64,000 bases of DNA, taken from assembly GCA_039931065.1 (NCBI GenBank), contig JBDTSP010000017.1, positions 21,500-85,499 of the forward strand, written 5' to 3'. The notes under the pieces are model-generated. The model was not told the DNA's origin. It saw nothing but the letters and a program-made list of their open reading frames with translations, and did no database searches. A program made the translations under genes and the position numbers. The DNA comes from CADEED01 sp039931065. GTDB taxonomy: Bacteria; Pseudomonadota; Gammaproteobacteria; Steroidobacterales; Steroidobacteraceae. Shown one piece after another: positions 27,225 to 36,241 of the stretch (position 1 is the first letter of the stretch; every line of letters begins with the position of its first letter).

Positions 27225-27336
27225 GGGGGCAGCCACCGTTTCCCAGCAAAAGGGGACAGTCATCGATGTGAAGCGGTGCGTGCGTCGCGATACGACGAAG
27301 CCTGTCCCCTTTTGCTAGCAAACGGGGGCTGCCCCC
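27225..27336. repeat. long inverted repeat B2 (AAAAGGGGACAG family)
   Basis: 35-base arms at 27225-27259 and 27302-27336 with a few mismatches; shares CAGCAAAAGGGGACAG with B1 and B3. It begins 7 bases after the terminator of the candidate small RNA. Unlike most other copies it is not between convergent genes. Confidence 0.85.
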
Positions 27337-27367
27337 ACGCTTCAAACGGGGGCTGCCCCCACGCTTC
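27320..27367. repeat. 24-bp tandem duplication at the edge of B2
   Basis: Two adjacent identical 24-bp units (27320-27343 and 27344-27367), each containing GGGGGCTGCCCCC. It duplicates the outer foot of the B2 right arm plus ACGCTTC. Confidence 0.85.
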
Positions 27368-27421
27368 GTGGTAATGCAGTCTGACCGCGGGCGGCAAATG
27401 CGCTGACCACAATCCTCCGTC

Positions 27422-27895
27422 ATGCGCACCTTAATCCTGATTTCCCTGATGCTGGTCGCGGGCGTGGCCGCGGCATCGAACTATCGCGACGTACAGAAGG
27501 CGGTCAGCGACGACACCTTGCTGCAGTCCGCCGGCGTCACACCCTCTGAAGCCAAGCTGCGCGAGCAGTGTTCCGCCGCAGTGGTCGATACGGATGACAC
27601 ACCGGTGTTCTTCGATTGCGTCTACGTCCAGACAGACCACGACCTCAACCTCTTCAGTCTCGAAGACGGCTACCTCATGTCCGAGCTGCAGCTGACCCTC
27701 AGCAACATGGACGGCGTGGCGCTCCAGCACATGGGCAAATACAACCAGGTGCAGATCTTCAGCGGCAACCGCATTGCGGCGTTCTACATCCACGGCACGC
27801 ACTGGATCGATCCGGCGCGCACCCTGGCGGTGTACGAATGGCTCACGAATCACGGCGTGCGGGAACGCCAGCCGCGCAAGTGGATCGGGCCGTAA
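27422..27895 (+). CDS. secreted protein, unknown function
   Basis: 157 residues with a signal peptide (MRTLILISLMLVAGVAAA). The mature part contains EQCSAAVVDTDDTPVFFDCVYVQTDHDLNLFSLEDGYLMSELQLTL and ends RQPRKWIGP. Two cysteines could form a disulfide. No family recognised. No Shine-Dalgarno is obvious apart from CCTCC-poor sequence; the candidate -10 CACAAT lies 8 bases before the ATG. Confidence 0.7.
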   Translation: MRTLILISLMLVAGVAAASNYRDVQKAVSDDTLLQSAGVTPSEAKLREQCSAAVVDTDDTPVFFDCVYVQTDHDLNLFSLEDGYLMSELQLTLSNMDGVALQHMGKYNQVQIFSGNRIAAFYIHGTHWIDPARTLAVYEWLTNHGVRERQPRKWIGP

Positions 27896-27924
27896 AGATT
27901 TTCGTGAATAATCCGCGCCGCCGC

Positions 27925-27952
27925 TTGACAGCGGCGATATCAGGCCTAGAAT
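27925..27952 (+). promoter_or_regulatory. near-consensus sigma-70 promoter
   Basis: TTGACA (27925-27930), a 16-base spacer and TAGAAT (27947-27952). The predicted start (about 27959) is only a few bases before the ATG of a 31-codon ORF, so that ORF would be almost leaderless. One of the best sigma-70 matches in the window. Confidence 0.7.
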
Positions 27953-27962
27953 CCGCGCCCCA

Positions 27963-28058
27963 ATGAATCCTAACTACTTCAATTCGCACTGCACGCATGC
28001 GCTGGCGGCCCCGCCGGCGAAGCGTTTGGCTGCGGAAGATACGCAACTGAACAGCTAG
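27963..28058 (+). CDS. 31-codon leader ORF
   Basis: It begins ATG AAT CCT AAC TAC and encodes MNPNYFNSHCTHALAAPPAK plus eleven more residues, ending at TAG 28056-28058. No Shine-Dalgarno; it lies about 4 bases after the predicted transcription start. There is no run of one amino acid as in classical attenuator peptides. The stop lies 14 bases before the first of a series of competing hairpins. It could be a translated leader, or merely a chance frame in a structured RNA. Confidence 0.4.
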   Translation: MNPNYFNSHCTHALAAPPAKRLAAEDTQLNS

Positions 28059-28072
28059 CTCTTCGGAAAACG

Positions 28073-28165
28073 GAGGGCTCGCCAACGGCCGCCCTCTGGA
28101 AAGTCTCTCAACGAGGCCCCGGTCGGCAGTCGCCACCGGGGCCTCGTCATTTGGGGCGAGGCCCC
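28073..28165 (+). promoter_or_regulatory. alternative hairpins in the AAA+ gene leader
   Basis: GAGGGC/GCCCTC pair at 28073-28078 and 28091-28096. Segment S1 (28111-28123) is perfectly complementary over 13 bp to S2 (28135-28147), giving a terminator-like stem followed by CATTT. S2 (28138-28146) is also complementary over 9 bp to S3 (CGAGGCCCC, 28157-28165), close to the AAA+ gene start. S1-S2 and S2-S3 exclude each other. The leader's 5' end CCCCAATGA is also complementary to TCATTTGGGG at 28147-28156, with one bulge. The architecture suggests an attenuator or translational switch. Confidence 0.5.
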
Positions 28166-28188
28166 CGCGCCAGAACAGAGAGCAGAAC

Positions 28189-29289
28189 ATGTCGATCTAC
28201 AAACTACCGGCTGATCGCGAGAATCGCGCCGCCGCCCCGGCGAACCTCACCGTCACGCTCCAGGAGGACATGTACAACCTGGGCGACGCCATCGTGCGCG
28301 CGCGTGCCGCGCAGGGCTGCGAATTCGACCTGCGCCAATTGCCGGTGCATCGCCGGCTGCGCTGGTCCGTGCGCCGCAAACTCGCGGACTTTTTCGATGA
28401 CCTCGCGCTGGATGCCGCGTTCGTCGCCCATAGGGCCCGCGAGGGAGTGGTGTTGCTGAGCGCGCCTGGCGCATTCGTGCAGGCGCAAGGACACAGCAAG
28501 GGCAGCTACAGCTCGTGCTGGTTTTCGTTGTGGGCCGAAAGCCGCGCGCGTGCCGATGAAGTGATCTCGCGCCTCGAGGTGATATCGGCGGAAACCCGCA
28601 TGCACGATGAGACCTTCACGCTCGATTGGCAGTTCACCAACAGCGGCGGCGAACTGCGCAGCGCGTCGTTCCAGGAACTGGCGGACCCGCTGCTGCTCGA
28701 CGAGGCCTATCCTTCGCTGGAGATGCCGGTGCAACGGTTCGTCGCGAAATATCTCGAGGCCTCGGAGTGTGTGTTGATCCTGTTAGGCCCGCCCGGAACG
28801 GGAAAGACGCGTTTGGTGCGCGCCATTCTTTCGGAGGTCTCGCGCCGCAAGGGCGAAAACGCCGAAGTCATGTACACGGCGGACAAACGCGCATTGCAGA
28901 GCGATGAGATCTTCGTCGAGTTCATCACCGGGTCGCATGATGCGTTCGTCATCGAGGATACGGATCACCTGCTAAAGGCGCGCACCAGCGGCAACGAGGA
29001 AATGCATCGCTTCCTTGCGATCGCCGATGGCGTGGCGCGCTCGCAGGGTCGCAAGATCATCTTCACGACGAACCTGCCGAACGTCACGGATATCGACGAC
29101 GCATTGATCCGGCCCGGGCGGTGTTTTGCGGTGAAGAACCTGCGCAGCCTTGATGCAGACGAAGCGCTGCGGCTGGCCGCGAAAATATGCGCGGCGGATG
29201 CGGAGCGGGCGAGGCGGGCGGATGCGGCAGTGCGCGCGATGAATGCGCGTTCGTATTCGGTTGCGCAGGTGTATCGCGCCTGCGGTTGA
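28189..29289 (+). CDS. AAA+ family ATPase, role unknown
   Basis: 366 residues. Residues 1-190 are an uncharacterised N-terminal region. The AAA core follows: Walker A GPPGTGKTR (about 200-208), Walker B DAFVIEDTD (about 246-254), sensor I in IFTTNLPN, arginine-rich DDALIRPGRCF, as in cell-division/ESCRT-type and BCS1-like AAA proteins. No membrane segment. No partner gene sits beside it, so the remodelling target is unknown. It is preceded by a long structured leader with its own promoter. Confidence 0.85.
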   Translation: MSIYKLPADRENRAAAPANLTVTLQEDMYNLGDAIVRARAAQGCEFDLRQLPVHRRLRWSVRRKLADFFDDLALDAAFVAHRAREGVVLLSAPGAFVQAQGHSKGSYSSCWFSLWAESRARADEVISRLEVISAETRMHDETFTLDWQFTNSGGELRSASFQELADPLLLDEAYPSLEMPVQRFVAKYLEASECVLILLGPPGTGKTRLVRAILSEVSRRKGENAEVMYTADKRALQSDEIFVEFITGSHDAFVIEDTDHLLKARTSGNEEMHRFLAIADGVARSQGRKIIFTTNLPNVTDIDDALIRPGRCFAVKNLRSLDADEALRLAAKICAADAERARRADAAVRAMNARSYSVAQVYRACG

Positions 29290-29308
29290 TAAATAGGCAT
29301 GTCGCCTT

Positions 29309-29719
29309 TTACTTCAGGTGTACGCGGTAGAAAACGACGTACTCGCCTTGGCCTGGGTCAACTTCGAGGCACCAGCCGTTATCTCTCTTGCTGCGATAAA
29401 GATTCTGCGCGAGCCACCCGACCACCGGCGTGCGGCGCAATTCCGGCGTGAGCATGCGCGCGCGCATATCGCTGTTCTTGGGCCAGGTGATCGGCGTGAG
29501 GCCGGGGGTCAAGTGGAGAAACAGGGTCGATTCAGTATTTCTAGGATTGCGATCCCGCTTGCGCGCCTGGTACGCGAGCTCGAGATCCTGTGAACGCGGT
29601 ATCTGCATCGGCGCCTGGGTAGAGAGCAGGCGCTTGTTGCGATAGTCACCTGCGCAGGCGAGTGAACTCACGCCTAACAGGCAAAGCGCGAACCCGAAGA
29701 AGCGATCCCGGAGGCCCAT
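29309..29719 (-). CDS. small secreted protein
   Basis: 136 residues with a signal peptide (DRFFGFALCLLGVSSLACAGD). The mature part is basic: TPGLTPITWPKNSDMRARMLTPELRRTPVVGWLAQNLYRS and ends WCLEVDPGQGEYVVFYRVHLK. The strand-rich end and single conserved-looking domain suggest a periplasmic protein; family not recognised. It converges on the AAA+ gene with a 19-base gap and no repeat. Confidence 0.7.
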   Translation of the reverse strand: MGLRDRFFGFALCLLGVSSLACAGDYRNKRLLSTQAPMQIPRSQDLELAYQARKRDRNPRNTESTLFLHLTPGLTPITWPKNSDMRARMLTPELRRTPVVGWLAQNLYRSKRDNGWCLEVDPGQGEYVVFYRVHLK

Positions 29720-29872
29720 CTCGAACGACCTCGTGCGGAAATATCGTGGCCATCAGGTTAGGAGTGGCCGCGGCGCGCTCGCAATAGATGAAGCTGGAAA
29801 TCGGTACAAAGCGCCGGAGCACGCACGCCTTTCGCCACACAAGTCGCTATTTTTGCGGCTTGACCGGTTCCA

Positions 29873-31315
29873 ATGAACCATAATCCGCCACATATGAATC
29901 TCGACGAAACCATAAACGCATGGTTGGCACCGATCGCGGACTGGTTCGGAAAAGTGGTGTTCTACGCGGTGCCGGTGCAAGGCGCGCAACTGCCGCTGAT
30001 CCTCGTCTGGCTGATCATGGGTGGCATCGTCTGCACGCTGGCGTTCCGTTTCGTGAACCTGCGTGGCTTCAAACATTCACTGCAGGTGATCCGCGGCGAC
30101 TACTCGAACAAATCGTACGCCGGTGAAGCGACGCCGTTCCAGGCATTGAGCACCGCGGTGTCCGGCACGGTCGGCCTCGGATCCATCGGCGGCGTCGCGG
30201 TTGCGGTGTCGCTGGGCGGGGCGGGCGCGGCGTTCTGGATGATCGTCGCGGGTTTCCTCGGCATGAGCACGAAGTTCGCCGAGGTCACGCTCTCCGTGAA
30301 ATATCGCAAGGTGCGGCCGGACGGCACGGTAACCGGCGGGGCAATGCATTACGTCCCCATCGCGCTCGAACGCCGCGGCCTGCCGCGCCTCGGCAAATTC
30401 CTCGCGGGGTTTTTCTGCGTCGCCGCGGTGGGTGGGTCACTGACCATCTTCCAGGTCAACCAGGCGTACGCGCAGTTTCACAACGTCACCGGGTTCGATC
30501 AGGCTTTCATCTTCGGCCTGGTGGTCGCGGTGTGGGTCGCCATCGTGTTGTTCGGCGGCGTGAAGCGCATCGTGCAGTGGACCGACAAACTATCGCCATT
30601 CATGTGCCTGCTGTACGTGTTGGCCTGCCTCGTCGTGTTGGGCGCGAACTTCTCGAACATCCCGGGCGCGCTGGCCACCATCGTCCGCGAGGCGTTCTCC
30701 GGCGACGCGGTCACCGGGGGCATCGTGGGCGCGTTGATCCAGGGCTTTCGCCGCGCGTTTTTCGCGAACGAGGCCGGCATCGGTTCGGCGCCGATGGCGC
30801 ACGCCACGGTTCGCACCCACGAGCCGATGTCACAGGGTTTCGCGGCGCTGATGGAGCCGTTCCTCGATACCGTGATCATCTGCCTGTTGACCGCGCTGGT
30901 CGTGGTCGTCACGGGTGTCCACCACACGAGTACCAGCGTCGGCATCGCGTTGACGTCCGATGCATTTGCCACCGTGGTGCCGTGGTTCCCGCTCGTGCTG
31001 GCCGTGGTCGCGATCCTGTTCGCTTTGTCGACCGTGTTGTCGTGGGGCTATTACGGCGAGCAGGCCTGGACGTGGCTGTTCTCGGAGCGTTTCGGCAGCC
31101 GCGTGGCGTACCGGCTGTTCCTGTGCTGCGTCCTGTCGGTGGCGGCCACGCTCAGCCTCGACCAGGTGGTGAACATCGTGGATTCGCTCAATTTCAGCAT
31201 GGCGATACCCAACCTGATCGCCGTCTATCTATTATTGCCGGAGTTGCGCGCGGATCTGGCCAGTTACTGGCAGCGCATCGTGTTGAAGGGAGAGGGAAAG
31301 AACAATGTCGCGTAA
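29873..31315 (+). CDS. AGCS family sodium/alanine symporter
   Basis: 480 residues with about 10-11 membrane helices and the AGCS signatures FQALSTAVSGTVGLGSIGGVAVAVSLGGAGAAFWM and FRRAFFANEAGIGSAPMAHA. These carriers import alanine or glycine with Na+. No Shine-Dalgarno is clear for either possible start (29873, or Met8 at 29894 before NLDETINAW). The stop overlaps the start of the next gene by 11 bases, suggesting one operon. Confidence 0.93.
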   Translation: MNHNPPHMNLDETINAWLAPIADWFGKVVFYAVPVQGAQLPLILVWLIMGGIVCTLAFRFVNLRGFKHSLQVIRGDYSNKSYAGEATPFQALSTAVSGTVGLGSIGGVAVAVSLGGAGAAFWMIVAGFLGMSTKFAEVTLSVKYRKVRPDGTVTGGAMHYVPIALERRGLPRLGKFLAGFFCVAAVGGSLTIFQVNQAYAQFHNVTGFDQAFIFGLVVAVWVAIVLFGGVKRIVQWTDKLSPFMCLLYVLACLVVLGANFSNIPGALATIVREAFSGDAVTGGIVGALIQGFRRAFFANEAGIGSAPMAHATVRTHEPMSQGFAALMEPFLDTVIICLLTALVVVVTGVHHTSTSVGIALTSDAFATVVPWFPLVLAVVAILFALSTVLSWGYYGEQAWTWLFSERFGSRVAYRLFLCCVLSVAATLSLDQVVNIVDSLNFSMAIPNLIAVYLLLPELRADLASYWQRIVLKGEGKNNVA

Positions 31316-31973
31316 ATCGTACCTGTGGTTGTTAGGCCTGATCTACCTGGTGTGGTGGGTCCTGATGGCCATCAAACCACTCGACTTCAGCGACTGGCTG
31401 CTCGAGAACTTCCTGGTCCTGTTGGGGTTGGGGCTGCTGGTGTGGTCGTACAAGAGGTTTCCGCTGTCGCGTGTGTCGTACACCTGCATCTTCGTGTTCA
31501 TGATGCTGCACGCGCTGGGCGCGCACTACACATACGCGAAGGTGCCGTACCAGGAGTGGTTCCCGGCTCTCGCGGGCGGACGTAATCACTTCGATCGCCT
31601 CGTTCACCTCTCTTACGGATTGCTGCTGACGTATCCGATCCGCGAGATGTTCCTGCGCATCGGCAACGTGCGCGGCTTCTGGGGTTACTTCCTGCCGCTC
31701 GACCTGACCATGTCGACATCGATGTTGTACGAGCTGGTCGAATGGGGCGCCGCGGAATATTTCGGCGGCGATCTCGGAATGGCCTACCTGGGTACGCAGG
31801 GCGATGTCTGGGATGCGCACAAGGACATGGCGCTCGCGTCGCTGGGTGCGTTGATCGCGATGGTCGTCACCGCACTGGTGAACCGGCAGCTGCAGCGCGA
31901 CTTCGCGCAGGAATGGGCCGAAAGCATTCGCGTGAAGCGCAAGAAACCGCTCGGTGAAGAAGCGCTGCGGTAA
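31305..31973 (+). CDS. DUF2238 (YjdF-like) inner-membrane protein
   Basis: 222 residues, about six helices. Family signatures are ALGAHYTYAKVPY, GGRNHFDRLVHLSYGLLLTYPIRE and STSMLYELVEWGAAEYFGGDLGMAYLGTQGDVWDAHKDM, rich in membrane-embedded His, Asp and Glu. Function unknown. It begins inside the end of the symporter gene, so it is translationally coupled to it. Confidence 0.9.
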   Translation: MSRKSYLWLLGLIYLVWWVLMAIKPLDFSDWLLENFLVLLGLGLLVWSYKRFPLSRVSYTCIFVFMMLHALGAHYTYAKVPYQEWFPALAGGRNHFDRLVHLSYGLLLTYPIREMFLRIGNVRGFWGYFLPLDLTMSTSMLYELVEWGAAEYFGGDLGMAYLGTQGDVWDAHKDMALASLGALIAMVVTALVNRQLQRDFAQEWAESIRVKRKKPLGEEALR

Positions 31974-31981
31974 ACCACTCT

Positions 31982-34900
31982 TTACTTCAGGGCGGCGATT
32001 CGCGCTTGCGACAGCGCATACACGCTGCTCGCCTGGATCACTCGCGACGTCGGCTTCTGCACATGCGAGTAATACTCGCGGGCGGAACCCGCATCGCCAT
32101 ACGCCTCGGCCACCAGCCCGAATCCATACCACGACGAATCATCGGGCCGCTCGATGCTGAGCTGCTCCATTCCCTTCAGCAGCAGATCGCGCGCCTCGCG
32201 CGGCTTGCCGCTCGCGGCGTACACGCACGCCAGCGTGTGTGCGATCGCAAAGCTGCGCCCCTGCGACTCGTCGTACGCCATGCGTGCGGCCTCGACAGCC
32301 TGCTCGGACACCGGCTGCGCCAGCAGCGCTGACCACGCGTACTGGTTGTAATCCGCCGCGCTCGCACGGCCACTGTCGATCAGCGGCTGCATGATCGCGG
32401 GAATCTCCGCAAACGCGCCGCGCGCCTCGGCGCGATGCACCAGCATTTCGCGCGCGATGGAATCATCCGGCAGGCGCGCCAACCGTTCGCGCGACGCCGC
32501 TTCAACCGAATCCCACTGCTTCAACTGGATGCCGGCCCATTGCTGAAACCGGAACGCCAGCGCCGATGAAGGCACGGCCTTCGCCAAACGCGTCGACACC
32601 TCCTGCAACTGCGGCCACTGGCCGAGTTCCAGATGCACCTTCGCGAGCGCCAGATCGAGGCTGAGCCTGTCCGTCGCATTCACCGCGGCCGCGCGTGCGG
32701 TCAACAGCAGCGGCAACGCCCGTTCACCCAGCGCGCAATCGGCTAACAACATCGCGGCGGCGGCGCGCGCGGCGGCCATATCCGCCTCCGCGCCCACCGT
32801 CCAGGCGCGCGCGAACGCGGGCCCTTCGAACGGATCCTCGGAATTCAGCGCCCGCAACTCCATCCGCGCCCAATCCAGCCAGCGGCGCGCGCCGGCAAAA
32901 TCGTTCGCGTCGATTCGCTCCAGCGCCATCAGCCCGAGCGGCCCCACCATCGGCGCCACGGTCAGGATCCGATAAGCCCCGTCCTCGCGAACCACGTAGA
33001 AACTCTGCGACTCACCGGCCGCGCGCAGTTGCACGCGATACCCGAGTGCGTCATCTCCTTCCACGATCACGCGTACGTTGCTGAACAGCAGATCCGCGCC
33101 GACCTCGAACGGCAGCTCCTGGCGCGTCAGCCCGTTGATGAGCCCGCGTTGCGCGCGCCGGAAATCGTCCGTGTTGGCCTGCGACTGGGCCCGTTTGCTG
33201 AGCAGCTTGCGGAAGCCGGCATCACTTCTGTCCGCATCCATCAGCTCCACGAACGAACGCAGCACCACGCCGCGCGGATCAACCGGCAGAATCGCGGCGC
33301 CGTCGTTGCGTGAAGTCTTGCGCAGCATCGAGATGCGCTGCGAGCTCGCCGCCGTGGTTGTCTGCCCGCGGGTGCTGGCTTCCATCAGGTCTGCCGCGCC
33401 CGAATATTCACGCAGCCGCATCAGGATGCTGCCGGCGCTGGCCAGCGCATTCCGGAGATCCGTCTCGCCACTGACCAGCGCGCGCGCCTGCTCGATGGCC
33501 TTGGGCCCGCCCTGTTCGGCGGCAATGGACGTGATCAGCAACGCGCGCTGCGCGACACTCGCAGGCTGCTTGCGCAGCGCCTCGCGCAGCTCGTCATATC
33601 GCTTCGCGTACAACAGCGCGTAGAAAAGATTGTTGGCGAACTCGTCCGACTTCGCGTCGTCTTCGCTCAGCATCTTGCGGCGTGCCTGGTATTCGGCGAT
33701 CGCCTCTTTCATGTTGGCCGTTGCCGAATACCGCACGCCGCTGGCATCGTGTTCGAGCAGCACCGCCAGGTCCGCGGCGATGTCCGCGTTGAGTGGCTCG
33801 AGCTCGCGCGCCTTTCGATACGCGGCGATTGCGCCGGCGCGGTCGTAACCTTCGCCAAACCGCCGGCCCACCGAATCGTGCTGCAGCGCCCAGCCCAGCT
33901 GCTTCCACGCCAGCGCCGATTTCGGCTCGAGCTTCGTGGCGGCCAGCGCCTCGCGCTGCGCACGCAAGCCCAGGCCCGCATCCAGCAGCGCCGAAGCACT
34001 GCGCAGATGATGCACGGCCTTGCGCGGGTATTTCGCCACCAGCGCGTCGTTCGCCTGCAGCGCGCCGCGGAAGTTGCCATCGGCGCGCAACGCGACGCCG
34101 ATCTGGTCGAACGCGATCAGCAACGTCTCCGATGCGGTCAGCTCCCGCAGCGCCTTCAGCAGCGCCTCGGTCTCGCCCAGCGTGTATCGCCCCTTGATCG
34201 TGTCGAAGCGCCACGAGGCCTGCACCGCGCCATCGGCCGTCACGTTGAATTCCGAGATCAGTTCCGCCGGGCCCAGCTTCATGATGTTGTTAGGCGGGAG
34301 GCGCCGCGCCTGGAATCCCGCCGGCGGCTGAATGCGATAGCGCCACTCGGTGACGAACGGCACGAACACCACGTCCGCCGTGCGGGCGCGATCTTCCGGC
34401 TCTTCCTTCGCCATGCGCGAGTCGAAATATTCCGGCAGCCGCGCGGCGATGTTCGCCACGTTGATGCCCACCGCCGCGGTTTCCAGGTCGGTGAAACCGA
34501 TCGGCGCGTCCCGCATCTCGATGCTCATGGAATAAGGCTTCGAGAAATCCGTGCTGGCCGTGTGTTCGTAGTTGAGCAGCGCCTTGGCGCGATACGCGTC
34601 GTGCGCGTAGGTCTTCAGATCGTCGAGTCGCGCCTTGGTGTCGGGGCCGGCATACCAGCCGCGGTATTCGCCCTCGATCGTGCCATGGGCTTCGGTCGTT
34701 TCGATCACGCGCGACGGACCGTATTCGGCCAGGAAGAAATCGCGCGTCTCGATCTGGCGATTGTCGAGCGAGCGCAAGGCCGGTGTGCGGATCAACCCCT
34801 TCGTGCCCGCGCGGATCACCAGTGCGAGACGATCCGCGTCCGGCGGCGGCAGGGTTCCAACACGCGAGTATTCGGCGGTCGCGTCTATCCACAGGTCTTC

Positions 34901-36136
34901 CACGCCCGGCACGTAGACGATGGCGTGATCGAACATGCCCATGCCCGGCAGATCCGCAGACACATCCTGATCGCCACCCGCGGCTAGCAGCGCCAGATAC
35001 GCCTCGATGCCCGAGGCGCGCAGTGCCGCAACCAGCAACGTGGATTTGTCCTTGCAATCGCCGAAGCGGCGCCGCAACGTTTCGGACGGGTATTCCGGGA
35101 TCAGGCGCGCGGCGCCGAATTCCACGCCCGTGTAGCGCACCTCGCGGTGCAGGCGCTCGACCACCTTGCCGATGTATTCACGCGTAGGCGAATGCGGCAG
35201 CGAATCCACGAAGCCCGAACCGATCGTGGCGCCCGCGTTGCCGCCACCGGCGCCGATGCGCGCCGGCACTCGCAAGCCCGCGAGCAGCGGCCGGGCGTCT
35301 TCGCTGCGAATGCGGCCTTCCGTCATGTCGCGGTAGTTAGCGGCGACTGCTTCCCAGGACGCACCCGACGAGAACTCCACGCTCGGCCAGGAAGGCGTAT
35401 CCGAAGGCAGGTTCGAATCCGCCACGTTCATTTCGTCGAGCGCACCTTGTTCGAGCACCCAGCGCACGCGGCCGGCGGCGCGGGTTTCCTTCACCTGCGC
35501 GTTCGGCAGCAGGCGCGTCATGCGCTTGAGCGGCAGCGATTCGGGCGCGTCGATGATCACGCGCGTCCGCAGCACCGGCACCGGCCGGCCGATGAATTCG
35601 CGATACGCGGAGCCCGCCGCGAAGAACGGCTGCTCGTCGCGCACGGTGATTTCTTCTTCGATCACCGAACCGATTTCAACCGCGGGCAGCGGGCCTTCGA
35701 GCACGTGATCGTCGTCGTAAACCTGGGCAGCCGCGGCGTCGCGGGTGCCGGCATCCTGCAGCAGCTTCTGGTCGAGTTTGTGTTCGCGGCCGTCGCGGGT
35801 GATGACGCGTGCGCGGATCGTCGGGCGCGCCTGGTGCCACGGCTGCCAGTGCGCGCTGCTCGCGGCCCAGCGTTCGACGCCGTCCGGCGAGTCGACGCGA
35901 TAGATCATCCGATTGGTGCGCGTGAGGCGGTGTTGTTCGTCGAGCACGAAGGTGCGTTCGTCGAGCAACACCACGATGTCGACGGCGCGTTCGCGTTTGA
36001 TGCCGGCGGCGGTCTGCTGCAGCTCACGCGCGGGCGTGGTGAACGAGGGTGCGTCCCAGATCTCCGCGGCGTGGGTGGCGGCGGACAACAGCAGTGCGGC
36101 GAGGCCTGAAACCAGGCGGCGAAGCGGCATGGGCAT
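31982..36136 (-). CDS. DUF3857 / transglutaminase-like / TPR secreted protein
   Basis: 1384 residues. Signal peptide (LVSGLAALLLSAATHAAE), DUF3857 (about 30-230), then a transglutaminase-like core with an intact triad: Cys361 in FGDCKDKS, His404 in MFDHAIVYV, Asp418 in LWIDATAEY. A beta-rich segment and a long TPR array (about 680-1370) complete it. Proteins of this type are periplasmic or surface and may crosslink, cleave or only bind peptides; the substrate is unknown. The C-terminal segment has regular ~35-residue repeats such as ALAWKQLGWALQHD. It is the only large minus-strand gene here and has no adjacent partner. Confidence 0.88.
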   Translation of the reverse strand: MPMPLRRLVSGLAALLLSAATHAAEIWDAPSFTTPARELQQTAAGIKRERAVDIVVLLDERTFVLDEQHRLTRTNRMIYRVDSPDGVERWAASSAHWQPWHQARPTIRARVITRDGREHKLDQKLLQDAGTRDAAAAQVYDDDHVLEGPLPAVEIGSVIEEEITVRDEQPFFAAGSAYREFIGRPVPVLRTRVIIDAPESLPLKRMTRLLPNAQVKETRAAGRVRWVLEQGALDEMNVADSNLPSDTPSWPSVEFSSGASWEAVAANYRDMTEGRIRSEDARPLLAGLRVPARIGAGGGNAGATIGSGFVDSLPHSPTREYIGKVVERLHREVRYTGVEFGAARLIPEYPSETLRRRFGDCKDKSTLLVAALRASGIEAYLALLAAGGDQDVSADLPGMGMFDHAIVYVPGVEDLWIDATAEYSRVGTLPPPDADRLALVIRAGTKGLIRTPALRSLDNRQIETRDFFLAEYGPSRVIETTEAHGTIEGEYRGWYAGPDTKARLDDLKTYAHDAYRAKALLNYEHTASTDFSKPYSMSIEMRDAPIGFTDLETAAVGINVANIAARLPEYFDSRMAKEEPEDRARTADVVFVPFVTEWRYRIQPPAGFQARRLPPNNIMKLGPAELISEFNVTADGAVQASWRFDTIKGRYTLGETEALLKALRELTASETLLIAFDQIGVALRADGNFRGALQANDALVAKYPRKAVHHLRSASALLDAGLGLRAQREALAATKLEPKSALAWKQLGWALQHDSVGRRFGEGYDRAGAIAAYRKARELEPLNADIAADLAVLLEHDASGVRYSATANMKEAIAEYQARRKMLSEDDAKSDEFANNLFYALLYAKRYDELREALRKQPASVAQRALLITSIAAEQGGPKAIEQARALVSGETDLRNALASAGSILMRLREYSGAADLMEASTRGQTTTAASSQRISMLRKTSRNDGAAILPVDPRGVVLRSFVELMDADRSDAGFRKLLSKRAQSQANTDDFRRAQRGLINGLTRQELPFEVGADLLFSNVRVIVEGDDALGYRVQLRAAGESQSFYVVREDGAYRILTVAPMVGPLGLMALERIDANDFAGARRWLDWARMELRALNSEDPFEGPAFARAWTVGAEADMAAARAAAAMLLADCALGERALPLLLTARAAAVNATDRLSLDLALAKVHLELGQWPQLQEVSTRLAKAVPSSALAFRFQQWAGIQLKQWDSVEAASRERLARLPDDSIAREMLVHRAEARGAFAEIPAIMQPLIDSGRASAADYNQYAWSALLAQPVSEQAVEAARMAYDESQGRSFAIAHTLACVYAASGKPREARDLLLKGMEQLSIERPDDSSWYGFGLVAEAYGDAGSAREYYSHVQKPTSRVIQASSVYALSQARIAALK

Positions 36137-36241
36137 GAGGTGGCGAATCCTCCCGATTTGACAGAAATATAGCCCGGTAAGCCGCCGCCAAAAGGCGATC
36201 AGGTCACGGCTTTTTGTAGGCCGGTGCTATTGTTCGCGCCC

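Noticed and set aside
27959..28156. 6S RNA, tmRNA or RNase P RNA in the leader region
   Set aside because: The length (~200 nt) and paired ends are suggestive, but I find no 6S central-bubble signature, no tmRNA tRNA-like ends and no RNase P core; treated as an mRNA leader.
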